From Streptomyces qinzhouensis (GTDB lineage Bacteria; Actinomycetota; Actinomycetes; Streptomycetales; Streptomycetaceae): a DNA stretch of 64,000 bases. The stretch lies in the NCBI RefSeq assembly GCF_007856155.1, contig NZ_CP042266.1, positions 6,820,001-6,884,000 of the forward strand, in the 5' to 3' direction. This document shows positions 53,901 to 61,610 of the stretch, piece after piece. Each line of letters begins with the position of its first letter. Position 1 is the first letter of the stretch. A program made the position numbers and the translations under genes. The notes beneath the pieces were generated by a model. That model was not told the origin of the DNA. It was given only the letters and a program-made list of their open reading frames with translations, and did no database searches.

Positions 53901-55409
53901 GCCGACCGGATCAGCGCCCTGACCGGCGGCAGGGGCGTGGACGTGGTCCTCAACTCGCTGGCCGGCGAGGCCGTGGCCCGGGGGCTGGAAACGCTCCGGC
54001 CCGGCGGACGCTTCGTCGAACTCGGCAAACGCGACCTGTACGCCAACAGCCGGCTGCTGACCGCTCCCTTCCTGAACAACCTCACCTTCTGCGCCGCCGA
54101 CCTGGCGCAGTTGGCCCAGGTGCGGCCGCGGGCCGTCGCCGAGCAGTTCGCGGAGGTCTCCCGCCGAGTCCGGGACGGCCGCTACCGGCCCGTACTCCAC
54201 CAGGTCTATCCGGCCGCCCGGGCGGCGGACGCGTTCACCGCCCTGCAGCACTCCCGGCACATCGGCAAGGTCGTGATCTCCCTCGACGCGTCCCCCGGCC
54301 GGGTATCCCGCCCGGTCCCGGCGCCGCTCGACCCCGCGGCCACCTACCTGGTCACCGGCGGTCTCAGCGGCTTCGGGGCGGCCACCGCCCGCCGGCTGGC
54401 CGCCCGGGGCGCCCGCCGGCTCAGCCTCATCGGCCGGCGCGGCCCCGACAGCCCCGAGGCCCCGGCCCTCCTGGAAGACCTCCGCCGGCAAGGTGTCACC
54501 GTCACCGTCCACGCGGCCGACGTCGCCGACCCCGAAGCCATGCGACGCGTCCTGGACGCCTCCGACACCGCCGACCATCCGCTGCGCGGCGTGGTGCACG
54601 CCGCCATGGCCCTCGCCGACGCCCCGCTGACCCGGCTCACCGACGACGAGGTACGCCTCGCTCTGGCGGCCAAGGCGGGCGGCGCCCAGGTCCTGGACCG
54701 GCTGACCCGCGGCCGGGAGCTGGACTTCTTCATCCTCTACTCCTCGGGCGCCGCACTCCTGGGCAACCACAACCAGGCCAACTACACCGCGGCCAACGTC
54801 TGTCTGGAGGCCCTGGCCCGAGCCCGCCGACGGGCCGGACACCCCGCCCTGGCCGTCGCCTGGGGAGCCATCGGCGATGTCGGGTACGTGGCCCGGCACG
54901 ATCTGACCGGATTCATGGAGCAACTGGGGCTCGGCCCGGTGCCGCCCGACCGGGCGTTCGCCGCCCTCGACGAACTGCTCGCCCAGGGAGCCGAGGTCAC
55001 CACGGTGGCCTCCATCGACTGGAACCGGGTACGGCATGTCATCCCCGGTATCGCGGCCCCCCGCTTCCGTACCGTCCGGCCGGACACGGACGACGCCGAC
55101 CGGGCCCATCAGGCACTGGACCGGGCCCTGGCCGGGGCGACCGACGAGGAAGCCGTGTCTCTGGTGACGGAGGTCGTCGTCGACGCCCTCTGCCGAGTCC
55201 TCCAGACCACGGCCGACCGGATCCCGCCCGACAAGCGGCTCCACGAACTGGGCCTGGACTCGCTCATGGGCGCGGAGCTGATGACCATGATCCATGAGCG
55301 GCTCGGCTGCAACCTGCCCGCCGTGGAGATCCTCAACAGCACCACCGTGGGCGATCTCGCCCAGCGCTGTGTGCGGCGGCTCAAGCGCGCGGCCGGCACG
55401 GCCGTATGA
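47922..55409 (+). CDS. Single-module reducing type I polyketide synthase, KS-AT-DH-MT-ER-KR-ACP
   Basis: A 2495-residue megasynthase. Approximate positions: KS with active Cys179 (DTACSSSLV) and both histidine motifs (HGTGTPVGDP, GHIGHLEPASG); AT with GHSSGE near 628 and YAFHS (malonyl-type features mixed); DH with LADHKVGDTVVMP near 930; C-methyltransferase with LEAGAGTGG near 1398 and NVLHAT; ER with HGAAGGVG near 1943; KR with TGGLSGFG near 2145 and NYTAAN near 2287; ACP with LGLDSL near 2446. No thioesterase or docking domain. The set and order are those of fungal highly reducing iterative PKSs, so it likely acts iteratively and makes a reduced, C-methylated chain released by another enzyme. 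P450, amidotransferase and exporter genes converge on it. Confidence 0.95.
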   Translation: MAFRPSDDAIAIVGTACRLPGGIHGTDGLWDALTQGRDLIGEASPDRFDAARWLDADRRRPGKTYTTAGGFLEDIRGFDAGYFHLSPREADRMDPQQRLMLELAVEALDRAGVPAESLAGSDTAVYVGASSQSYAFLQGLDADSANAYTMTGGATSNIANRVSHFLDLRGPSLVVDTACSSSLVALHHACEALRSGRCRAALAGGVHVLLSPFEFVGFSKASMLSPTGRCRPFSQEADGYVRSEGAGLVLLKPLSAALADGDRVHALILGSGVNTDGRTPGLAQPSADAQEALLRQVYATAGVDTREVAYVEMHGTGTPVGDPVECRAVGRALATGRGADRPLAVGSVKGHIGHLEPASGMAGLLKALLVLEHRHVPANLHAHPLNPEIDFTGWGLAPATRPRPLDIRPGDRAVVGVNSFGFGGANAHIVLAAPPPPTPAPPPPRGGHGRLPVMVSGRTPEAAVEAARLLADRLDACSDDEFYDLAYTTCRRRGQHEHRAAVLAENPARAAALLRETAAQDQRPGGPLMTAAARGTVAFVFSGNGAQWPGMAADLLATDPVFRRAVEEADEALRPLLGWSVTEELAAPAARRRPDTTDVAQPLMFAVQTGLVSLLHAHGIRPTAVAGHSSGEMAAAWAAGALDLATAARVVVERSRAQATTTGDYGMAALGTGPVRARQLLAPYGGLLEIAGVNSEKDVTVSGDRTALARLEQDCRREGLFFHDLGLSYAFHSRAMDGLEPGLLNALAGMKAVRARLPYASATTGTLLTGDEMDARYWWQNLRRTVQFAPAIDQLKDLGCDVYVEIGPHPVLCGYLRRPAAPGRPPVTAVATLDRESPGPAALHSAIGRILACGARTDHQVFFPRPGRVTELPAYPWQREPHWSGGPARWAGGCGDGTVDHPLLGERAATAEPSWHGPFEPARAPWLADHKVGDTVVMPAAGYLEMMLTAGRRVFDTAVEITDLHMPHTLVLPFEDHTRLDLYTTLSEEDGIVRVDSRGDRADSWQQHARGRARRLFAQAPAPVDVTHLAAGLTSTRSPEEHYRLTRRTGLDYGPAFRTLGELRVGHGQVLATYRAMTETEGYQAHPAVLDAALQAGSPLLEDVTTDGSPFLPVAFDRVRAWRRMPAVGHIHVRSRGLSEREAVWDVTVLAANGLVCLTLEGCRLRRFDNRAGIPLRHYTTVLRAAPRPGSAREPAPLPAPGVIAAALTARDEHPERHEPARAALAQASELTAHFGAAAVSTLLGSSASRPFTRADVIAAGALPGYAPLIDLLLRTAHSHGLVEPVPDTGAADSRPGRWRTAAAATPRQRFRAICGADPGQAVELGLVAACGTRLVDVLRGDADPVDLLMSESGRHLLEEFYTGSRVCGAANRRTRDLVQDLVRQWPADRPLRVLEAGAGTGGTTAHLLPILPPERTRYLFTDVSPSFFPRARKRFAAYDFVDYRVLDLDRDPAAQELPENAFDLVVAHNVLHATRDVRRAIGHLAGLTADSGLLAAAEVHDPAMLALMFGLLPSFWEYEDTALRPDGPLLGTDTWLRLLSANGWAEPTALTAGDDTGHRAGSVLIARRGPRPATAPAAVSPATTAVPEHSWLIAAESTRAELADGLAARLQDDGHQVLRCTADGGRTPWEARSEQCPGPLSVVLLLGDDPAAASGQAFVDRAAGHVAALRELALAADRRGADTRLDLWLVTPPTGLLPAPETPRATATAAAWGAARNLGNEHPDITVRRIALDSSGGPGPDAALLAAEFTDPDDEDEVLLTPSGRFAARVRDGRDPRAVAAIATDPTRDAAAFALRVAAPGRSYRLEWTAADVPVPGPDEIVVAVRAVALNYRDVMQALGTLPPDDAVRDTDGPGHIPGKECAGLVTAVGSRVTAFVPGDRVFAFGTGTLRSHAAVPAATAGRIPPDMDFPAATTLPVVFLTVHHALHHLARLSPGETVLVHGAAGGVGLAALQYAEQVGAQVIATAGTPAKRELLRLLGVEHVLDSRSLGFADRISALTGGRGVDVVLNSLAGEAVARGLETLRPGGRFVELGKRDLYANSRLLTAPFLNNLTFCAADLAQLAQVRPRAVAEQFAEVSRRVRDGRYRPVLHQVYPAARAADAFTALQHSRHIGKVVISLDASPGRVSRPVPAPLDPAATYLVTGGLSGFGAATARRLAARGARRLSLIGRRGPDSPEAPALLEDLRRQGVTVTVHAADVADPEAMRRVLDASDTADHPLRGVVHAAMALADAPLTRLTDDEVRLALAAKAGGAQVLDRLTRGRELDFFILYSSGAALLGNHNQANYTAANVCLEALARARRRAGHPALAVAWGAIGDVGYVARHDLTGFMEQLGLGPVPPDRAFAALDELLAQGAEVTTVASIDWNRVRHVIPGIAAPRFRTVRPDTDDADRAHQALDRALAGATDEEAVSLVTEVVVDALCRVLQTTADRIPPDKRLHELGLDSLMGAELMTMIHERLGCNLPAVEILNSTTVGDLAQRCVRRLKRAAGTAV

Positions 55410-55428
55410 CACACCGCCGCCCGGCGGA

Positions 55429-55456
55429 TACGGCCCCGGGGGCGCCCGGGGCCGTA
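55429..55456. terminator. Bidirectional terminator between PKS and P450 genes
   Basis: TACGGCCCCGGG GGCG CCCGGGGCCGTA is a perfect 12-bp stem with a four-base loop, located between two convergent stops (55409 and 55461), so it can serve both genes. Confidence 0.88.
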
Positions 55457-55460
55457 CCCC

Positions 55461-56687
55461 CTACGGCCAGCGACCCTCGGCCTCGGGGACCGCGGTCAGC
55501 ACCACCGGCAGCCGCTCCAGACCCCGGCTGATCAGCGTGTTCCTGTAGCGCGCCGGTTCACCCACCGCCATGGGCCGGCACCGCGCCAGCGCCGTGAGCA
55601 TCAACTGCGCCTGCACCCGCACCAGCCGCGCCCCCAGACAGAAGTGCTCGCCCCAGCCCAGGGCCAGGTGCTGGGGCAGGCGCCCGGTGTCCAGCCGGTG
55701 CGGCTCCTCGTACACCCCGGGGTCACGATTCGCCGCACCCACCAGCAGGCCCACGACGGCACCCGCCGGAATCTCGGTATCACCAATGGCGGCATCCCGC
55801 AGCGCCACCCGGATGATCAGTTGGATGGGAGGGTCGAAGCGCAGCAGTTCCTCCACCACGGCAGGCGCCGTACCGGGACGCTCCCGAAGCCGGTCCAGCT
55901 GATCGGGGTGGGCCAGCAGCGCCCGCAGCCCGTTGGCGATCAGATTGAGCGCGGGCTCGAACCCCGCCACTACCAACTGACTGACACCGGCGACGATCTG
56001 GGCCTCGGTCAGGACGGTCCCGTCCCGGCCGGGGGCCACCAGGGCACTGACGAAGTCGTCCCTGGGGTTCTCGCGGTGGTCCGTGATGAGGCCGCCGAGG
56101 TACCTGGCGAAGTCCAGCCGTGCGGAGGCCACCCGCACCCTGGTCTCCTCGTCGTGGAGCGCTTCCGGGTCGAGGCCGGTCGCCAGCCACGACAAGGGTT
56201 CGAACCAGGCCGGCCGGTCCGTCAGCTCCATGCCGATCAGATCGCAGATCACCTCCAGCGCGAGCGGGGCACCGAGGCCGGCGACCACATCGACCTCTCC
56301 CGTCGGGTCGATCCCCGCCAGCAGCTCCGCCACCCGGCGGCTGATGGCCGGCCGGAGGCGGTCCACCGCCCGAGCCGCGAACGGCGGTGTGACCCGGGCC
56401 CGCAACTGACGGTGCTCGGGCGGGTCCGTCATCAGCAGTGACTGCCCCTGGGCGCCCAGGGGCTTCATGCCGAACCGCTCGTCGCCGAGCACCGCCGAGC
56501 ACTCCCGGTATCCCGTGACCGCCACCACGTCCTCGGCGAGACGCGTCACCGGGCCACCGGCCCGCAGCCGTTCGAGGTACGGGTAGGGGTCGGCATGGTA
56601 CTCGGGGCTGCGGACGTCGAAGGGCAGCCGGTCCCAGAAAGCACCGGCCACCGTGACGCTCCGCACCGCCTGGACGTTCACGTTCAT
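55461..56687 (-). CDS. Cytochrome P450 lacking the usual I-helix threonine
   Basis: A 408-residue soluble bacterial P450. The heme loop GWGEHFCLGA carries the Cys ligand near residue 350; ExxR is EELLR; the last helix pattern is typical. In the I-helix the normal AGxET is AGFEP (about 244-248), so the conserved Thr that helps proton delivery to dioxygen is replaced by Pro. Similar losses are known in P450s with special substrates or peroxide-like chemistry. ATG 56687 with GAGGGG upstream was chosen. The gene ends the MMPL-AsnB-P450 run converging on the PKS and probably oxidises the polyketide. Confidence 0.92.
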   Translation of the reverse strand: MNVNVQAVRSVTVAGAFWDRLPFDVRSPEYHADPYPYLERLRAGGPVTRLAEDVVAVTGYRECSAVLGDERFGMKPLGAQGQSLLMTDPPEHRQLRARVTPPFAARAVDRLRPAISRRVAELLAGIDPTGEVDVVAGLGAPLALEVICDLIGMELTDRPAWFEPLSWLATGLDPEALHDEETRVRVASARLDFARYLGGLITDHRENPRDDFVSALVAPGRDGTVLTEAQIVAGVSQLVVAGFEPALNLIANGLRALLAHPDQLDRLRERPGTAPAVVEELLRFDPPIQLIIRVALRDAAIGDTEIPAGAVVGLLVGAANRDPGVYEEPHRLDTGRLPQHLALGWGEHFCLGARLVRVQAQLMLTALARCRPMAVGEPARYRNTLISRGLERLPVVLTAVPEAEGRWP

Positions 56688-56772
56688 CACACGGTCCCCT
56701 CGAGGTCGTGTCCGCAGAGTCCCGCCCGGCCCGCGACGCCCGGCGCGGGCCGGTGCGCCGTCCGGGACCGGG

Positions 56773-58629
56773 TCACAGCGCCGTACGGACGCGGTAGTCG
56801 CTCAGCCAGGTGTTCAAGTCGAGGACGAGCTCGGTGGCGTACCGCACGTCCTTGGGATCGGTGTCGGCGGAGAGAGCCTGGCCGACGGCTGCCGGGTCCA
56901 GCAGGTCCCGCACCGGAGCCGCGGGATCGTGGGCGATCTCGGTCAGTCCGGCCCGTAGGGCCGAGCCGTACTCGGGGTCCTGCACGGTGGGGTAGGGGTT
57001 CTTGGGGCGGTTCAGGACCACCTCCGGCAGCAGATCGCGAACGGCGGCACGCAGAACGCTCTTCTCCCGCCCGTCGAAGGTCTGCATGGCCCAAGGGATG
57101 TTGAACACGTACTGCGCCAGACGATGGTCACAGAAGGGGACGCGCACCTCCAGGCCGGTCGCCATGCTCATCCGGTCCTTACGGTCGAGCAGCATCGGCA
57201 GGAAGCGGGTCAGGTGCAGATACGTGATCTCGCGCATCCGCCGCTCGTGGCGGTCGGCCGGCTCCGTCCGCGGCACCTCGGCCAGGGCGTCGCGGTAGCG
57301 GTCGTCCCGGTAGCGGGGCAGGTCGAGTTCGGCCACCAGGCCGGGATCGAGCAGTCGCGTGGACATGGGCGCATCACCGAAACCACCCTTGGTGTAAAGA
57401 TCGATGGCCGCATGCCAGGGGAAGGTGTCAGCGGCCACGGCCTGCGGATCGTGGCACCAGAAGTAGCCGCCGAAGAGTTCGTCGGCCCCTTCCCCGGACA
57501 GGGCGACAGTGGAGTGCTCCCGTACGGCTTTGAACAACAGTGCCGCGGAGACGTCGAAGTCACCGAGGCCCGCGGGCAGGTCCCGGGCGCGCAGCGCCTC
57601 CCGCCGGATACGCCGGTCCGTCATGCCCGAGGTGATCAGCGTGACATCCGTGTGGTCCGTGCCCGCGTGCGCGGCCAGCGCCCGCGCGTACGGCCGGTCG
57701 GCGTCGAGGTGCACGGGGTCGGCGGCGAAGTCGCGTTCCTGATGGGCGAAGTCGATGGCGAAGGAGCGCAGCTTCGAGTGCCGCCGCTGCCGGGCGGCCA
57801 GGGCGGTGATCGCGCTGGAGTCCAGCCCTCCCGACAACAGGGAGCACAGGGGTACGTCGGCGGCGAGCTGGGCGGTCACCGCCTGCTCCAGCAGGGAGCG
57901 GACGGTGGAGATGGTGTCGTCGAGCCCGTCGGTGTGCTCCTTCGCCCGCAGCGCCCAGTACCGTTCCTCGGTCGCCCCCCGCTTCGTGACCTTGATCAGG
58001 TGACCCGGGCGGACCTCCCGCATACCGTCGTACACGGCATGGCCGGGGGTTTTGACCAGCCCCAGCAGCTCACGGAAGCCATCGACGGTCACCCTGGGCT
58101 CGATCGCGGGATGGGCCAGGAGCGCCTTGGGCTCGGACCCGAACAGCACTCCCTGATCGGTACGGGCGTAGTACAGGGGCTTGATGCCACAGCGGTCCCG
58201 TACCAGCAGCAGTTCCTGGGCGTCCGGGTTCCACACGGCGAGTGCGTACATGCCGTTCAGCCGGGTGGGGAAGAGGTCCCCCCACGCCAAGTAGGCCCGT
58301 AGGACGACTTCGGTGTCGCCGGACGTCCGGAACGTATGCCCGAGGCTCTCCAGTTCCCTTCGGAGCTCACGGTAGTTGTAGATCTCCCCGCTGAAGGTGA
58401 GTGCGGCCAGGGTCCGGCCGCTTTCGACGACAGTCATGGGCTGGCGGCCGCCCGGAAGGTCGATGACCGCCAGCCGCCGGTGGCCCAGCGCCGCATGCCG
58501 GCTCACCCAGTCGCCTTCCGCGTCCGGGCCGCGGCATGCCATGGTCGCCGTCATGGCGGCGAGAGCGGCGCGCGCCTCGCCCGCGGTCAGGTCGCGGTCG
58601 TAGTCGACCCATCCGGTGATGCCGCACAC
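56773..58629 (-). CDS. asnB: Glutamine-dependent asparagine synthetase-type amidotransferase
   Basis: A 618-residue AsnB-family enzyme. A GTG at 58629 behind AAGGAG puts Cys at position 2 (MCGITGW), the N-terminal glutaminase nucleophile after Met removal. The glutaminase domain fills about 1-200 (RLAVIDLPGGRQP, FSGEIYNYRELR), and the synthetase domain has the ATP loop LLSGGLDSSAI near 265 and GEGADELFGGY. In a secondary-metabolite locus such enzymes can amidate carboxylic acids (as proposed for PieD in piericidin biosynthesis) instead of making asparagine. I infer chain amidation or release with the PKS product. Confidence 0.93.
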   Translation of the reverse strand: MCGITGWVDYDRDLTAGEARAALAAMTATMACRGPDAEGDWVSRHAALGHRRLAVIDLPGGRQPMTVVESGRTLAALTFSGEIYNYRELRRELESLGHTFRTSGDTEVVLRAYLAWGDLFPTRLNGMYALAVWNPDAQELLLVRDRCGIKPLYYARTDQGVLFGSEPKALLAHPAIEPRVTVDGFRELLGLVKTPGHAVYDGMREVRPGHLIKVTKRGATEERYWALRAKEHTDGLDDTISTVRSLLEQAVTAQLAADVPLCSLLSGGLDSSAITALAARQRRHSKLRSFAIDFAHQERDFAADPVHLDADRPYARALAAHAGTDHTDVTLITSGMTDRRIRREALRARDLPAGLGDFDVSAALLFKAVREHSTVALSGEGADELFGGYFWCHDPQAVAADTFPWHAAIDLYTKGGFGDAPMSTRLLDPGLVAELDLPRYRDDRYRDALAEVPRTEPADRHERRMREITYLHLTRFLPMLLDRKDRMSMATGLEVRVPFCDHRLAQYVFNIPWAMQTFDGREKSVLRAAVRDLLPEVVLNRPKNPYPTVQDPEYGSALRAGLTEIAHDPAAPVRDLLDPAAVGQALSADTDPKDVRYATELVLDLNTWLSDYRVRTAL

Positions 58630-58844
58630 AGGGTGGCTCCTTCGTTCCGGCGCCGATCGCGGGAGGGGTCGCCGCGCGAGGTCGTCACGCGGTCGGCCGA
58701 CGCGTTCGCCGAGTACGTCGCATCGAGCGGGCTCGGATGCCCTACCGGCTCCGTATCCTGCCCCACGCGGACCGGGCCGCCGGCTCAGGGAAGGGGCCGC
58801 CTCACTCATCGTCACCCGCAAGGACGAGCGGCGCCCCGCGTGCC

Positions 58845-61199
58845 TCAGCACGGTCCGGAAGGCCCGGCCGCGGTACGGGCTTCGCCCCCGTCGACCGGGC
58901 GCGGCGAGCCGTGCTGAGCCGGCGGGGGACCCGGCGCCCCGTCCGCCGGCCCGCCGTCATCGCCGCGGTGCCGGTCCTTCTTGCTCTCCAGCCAGGCGGG
59001 CTGCCACCAGTTGGCCTTCCCGGCGAGCGCCATGACCGAGGGCACCAGCAGACCGCGGACCACGGTGGCATCGAGCAGAGCGGCCAGCGCCAACCCGACG
59101 CCCACGAGCTTGAGGAAGATCAGGTCCGAGGAGGCGAGCGCGGCCATGACCGCGGTGAGGACGACGGCGGCCCAGGTGAACAGGCGGGCGGTACGGTCCA
59201 CGCCGTGCGTGACGGCCTGGGTGGTGTCGCCGGTACGCCGGTACTCCTCCACGATGCGGGACAGCAGGATGACCTCGTAGTCCATGGAGAGGCCGAAGGC
59301 GATACAGAACACCAGGATCGGCAGAAAGACATCCGTCGTTCCGGTGACGGTGAAGTCGCCGACGATATGGCGCAGATGTCCTTCCTGGAAGACGAAGACG
59401 ATGGCGCCGAAGGTCGCGCACAGGCTGAGGGTGTTGAGCAGCAGGGCCTTGAGTGCCAGAACCGGCCTTCTGGTGAGGGCGAGCACGAGCAGGAACACCG
59501 CCGCGGCGGCCAGCGCGACGGCGAGTGGGGCACGTCGCGCGACGGGGTGCTGGATATCGGCCGCCCGCGCGCCGGGCCCGCCCACCAGGACGGGCCCCGG
59601 GGCCGCCAGGGCCCGGATGCGCCGGACCCGCTCGACGCCGGCCGGACCCTGCGGCTCGCCCCGCGTCGTCACGGCGAGGAACACCCCGCGCGAGGAGACG
59701 TACCGGTCCGCTTCGGCGGGCGGGGCGGCGGAAAGGCTCCCCTGCCGGTAGGTCCCCGTGCCGGTATCCACCCGCACCACGCCGGGCACCTCCGAGACAC
59801 GGCGTGCGTAGCGGTCCAGCCGGTCCGGGCCGTCGCCGTCGGCCCGGAGGGCGAAGCCGGGCAGTACGACGGTCGTCGCCCGGACCAGCGCGCCGGCGCC
59901 GAAGTGCTCGCGCAGGTCCTCGGACGCCTGGGCGGCGGGCGCGTCGGGAGGCAGGGCGCGGTGGTCGAGTACGGCGAACTGCACACCGCTGAACGGTGCC
60001 GCCAGCAGCAGGAGCAGGACCGTGACCGGGATGCCCACCCACAGCGGCCGCCGCATGACGGCCGCCGCGATCCGGCCCCAAGCACCGAGTTCCCCGGGCC
60101 CGTTCCGGCCGGCCGGGCCGGCGGCCGCGCGTCTTCGGCGGCGCCCGGCGAAGACGTCGCCCCGCTCCAGACGGTCTCCCAGCAACGCCACCACCGCGGG
60201 CAGGACCACCAGACTGCCGATCAGGGCCATGACGGTCGCCGTGACACCACCGTAGGCCGTGGACCTCAGCAGGGGGTCGTCGAAGACCAGCAGCACCGTC
60301 ATGGCCGTCGCGACGGTCGCCGCGGAGAAGAACACCGCCCGGCCGGATGTGCGCAGCATCGTCCGCAGCGCCGGACCGGTTTCCACTCCGCTACGGCGTT
60401 CCTCGCGGTAGCGGCTCAGAAGGAACAGGCTGTAGTCGATGGACAGGCCCAGGACCAGTGCCGTGCAGATGTTCACCGAGTACACCGAGATATCGGTGAC
60501 ACCACTGAGGGCGCGCAGCACGGCAGCGGTGCCGGCGACGGAGAAGACGCCTACCAGCACGGGCAGAGCGGCGGCCACCACCGAACCGAATGCCATCAGC
60601 AGCAGGGCCAGGGTGACCGGCAGCGCCAGCAGTTCACCGCGGTGCGCGTCGTGTGCCGCCCGGTCCGAGACCTCCCGCCGGACCATGGCTTCTCCCACGG
60701 CCGAGACACGCAGCGGGCCGGTCCGCCACGTCGTCCGGGGCGCCACATGGCGGACCACGTCCGCCGCCCTGCCGGCGTCCTCGCGAAACCAGGCCAGGAC
60801 CAGGGCGCCCCGTCCGTCCCGGGAGCGCAGCCGGGGGTCTCGCAGCTGCCAGTACGACCGCACCCGCTCGACCACGGGGGAGCGGGCGACCCGGCGTGCC
60901 AGGAGGTCTCCGGCCGCGGCGGCATCCTGCTCGTCCACCGGCCTGTCGGCCCGGGCCAGCAGGACCAGATCGGGGTCGCCCGCCCGGAACTCCCGGGTCA
61001 GTATGCGAGCGGCGCGGGCGGATTCGGCCCCGGCCGGCACCGATCCGGGGAGTGAGGCGTGCTCGGTGACGCTCCGTCCGTACAGGCCGGCGAGCGCCAC
61101 GAAGACGACGGCGAGCAGGGTGACCACGTACCGGTGGCGCACGGCGAATGGCCGAAGGGCGGCGCCGGGCACCGGCCCGCCGGGCTGGCGCGGAGACAT
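58845..61199 (-). CDS. MMPL/RND-type membrane transporter
   Basis: A 784-residue protein with about 12 membrane segments in the MMPL arrangement: one near the N-terminus (VVTLLAVVFVALAGLYG), a large outer loop, a bundle of five (LLALPVTLALLLMAFGSVV; ALVLGLSIDYSLFLLSRY), then the same again in the second half (FCIAFGLSMDYEVILLSRI). The two D-Y motifs in the fourth and tenth helices are those that carry protons in MmpL3-type pumps. Family members export lipids, polyketides and siderophores. It is upstream of and on the same strand as asnB and P450 (215-bp gap), making it the likely exporter of the PKS product. Confidence 0.92.
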   Translation of the reverse strand: MSPRQPGGPVPGAALRPFAVRHRYVVTLLAVVFVALAGLYGRSVTEHASLPGSVPAGAESARAARILTREFRAGDPDLVLLARADRPVDEQDAAAAGDLLARRVARSPVVERVRSYWQLRDPRLRSRDGRGALVLAWFREDAGRAADVVRHVAPRTTWRTGPLRVSAVGEAMVRREVSDRAAHDAHRGELLALPVTLALLLMAFGSVVAAALPVLVGVFSVAGTAAVLRALSGVTDISVYSVNICTALVLGLSIDYSLFLLSRYREERRSGVETGPALRTMLRTSGRAVFFSAATVATAMTVLLVFDDPLLRSTAYGGVTATVMALIGSLVVLPAVVALLGDRLERGDVFAGRRRRRAAAGPAGRNGPGELGAWGRIAAAVMRRPLWVGIPVTVLLLLLAAPFSGVQFAVLDHRALPPDAPAAQASEDLREHFGAGALVRATTVVLPGFALRADGDGPDRLDRYARRVSEVPGVVRVDTGTGTYRQGSLSAAPPAEADRYVSSRGVFLAVTTRGEPQGPAGVERVRRIRALAAPGPVLVGGPGARAADIQHPVARRAPLAVALAAAAVFLLVLALTRRPVLALKALLLNTLSLCATFGAIVFVFQEGHLRHIVGDFTVTGTTDVFLPILVFCIAFGLSMDYEVILLSRIVEEYRRTGDTTQAVTHGVDRTARLFTWAAVVLTAVMAALASSDLIFLKLVGVGLALAALLDATVVRGLLVPSVMALAGKANWWQPAWLESKKDRHRGDDGGPADGAPGPPPAQHGSPRPVDGGEARTAAGPSGPC

Positions 61200-61610
61200 G
61201 CCGTTCCTTCTCGGAGGAGCTTTGCGACATCCTCCTCATCGGCAGCTTCAGCGGCCGGCATGAGGACCTGCGGTTCCACGGGCCGTCGCCCGCGGCGACC
61301 TCGCCACCACGGCGGTGACCGTCCCGGCCGTCCGCACCGCGAAGGGCCGACCACCGCTACGGCGTGACGTTCCTCCGCCTGCCGCCTGCCGCTGCCCGGA
61401 CCGCCGCTGTTGGAGCGCGGGCCCCGAGGAGCCCCGCCTTGTCACCATGCCCGAGACCATCCGCGCGCCGACCGCCCGGGCCGAGGCCCGGCCCGGATGC
61501 TTCTCGGCCGTTCCGTCTACGGCCAGTGGTCGTCCGGGCCTGCGCACGGGTACGCGGCCCCGGGAACGTATGGCCGGCATGCCGGTGGATCGGGCCGCGC
61601 GGTGTTCCTG
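61200..61610. other. Intergenic region, no gene seen
   Basis: About 410 bp between two minus-strand genes. It should hold the promoter of the MMPL gene; no motif was recognised. Confidence 0.4.

Noticed and set aside
47784..55412. Two long antisense frames (1131 and 1399 codons) opposite the PKS
   Set aside because: Products are compositionally biased and lack families; the sense strand holds a complete PKS with intact catalytic motifs.
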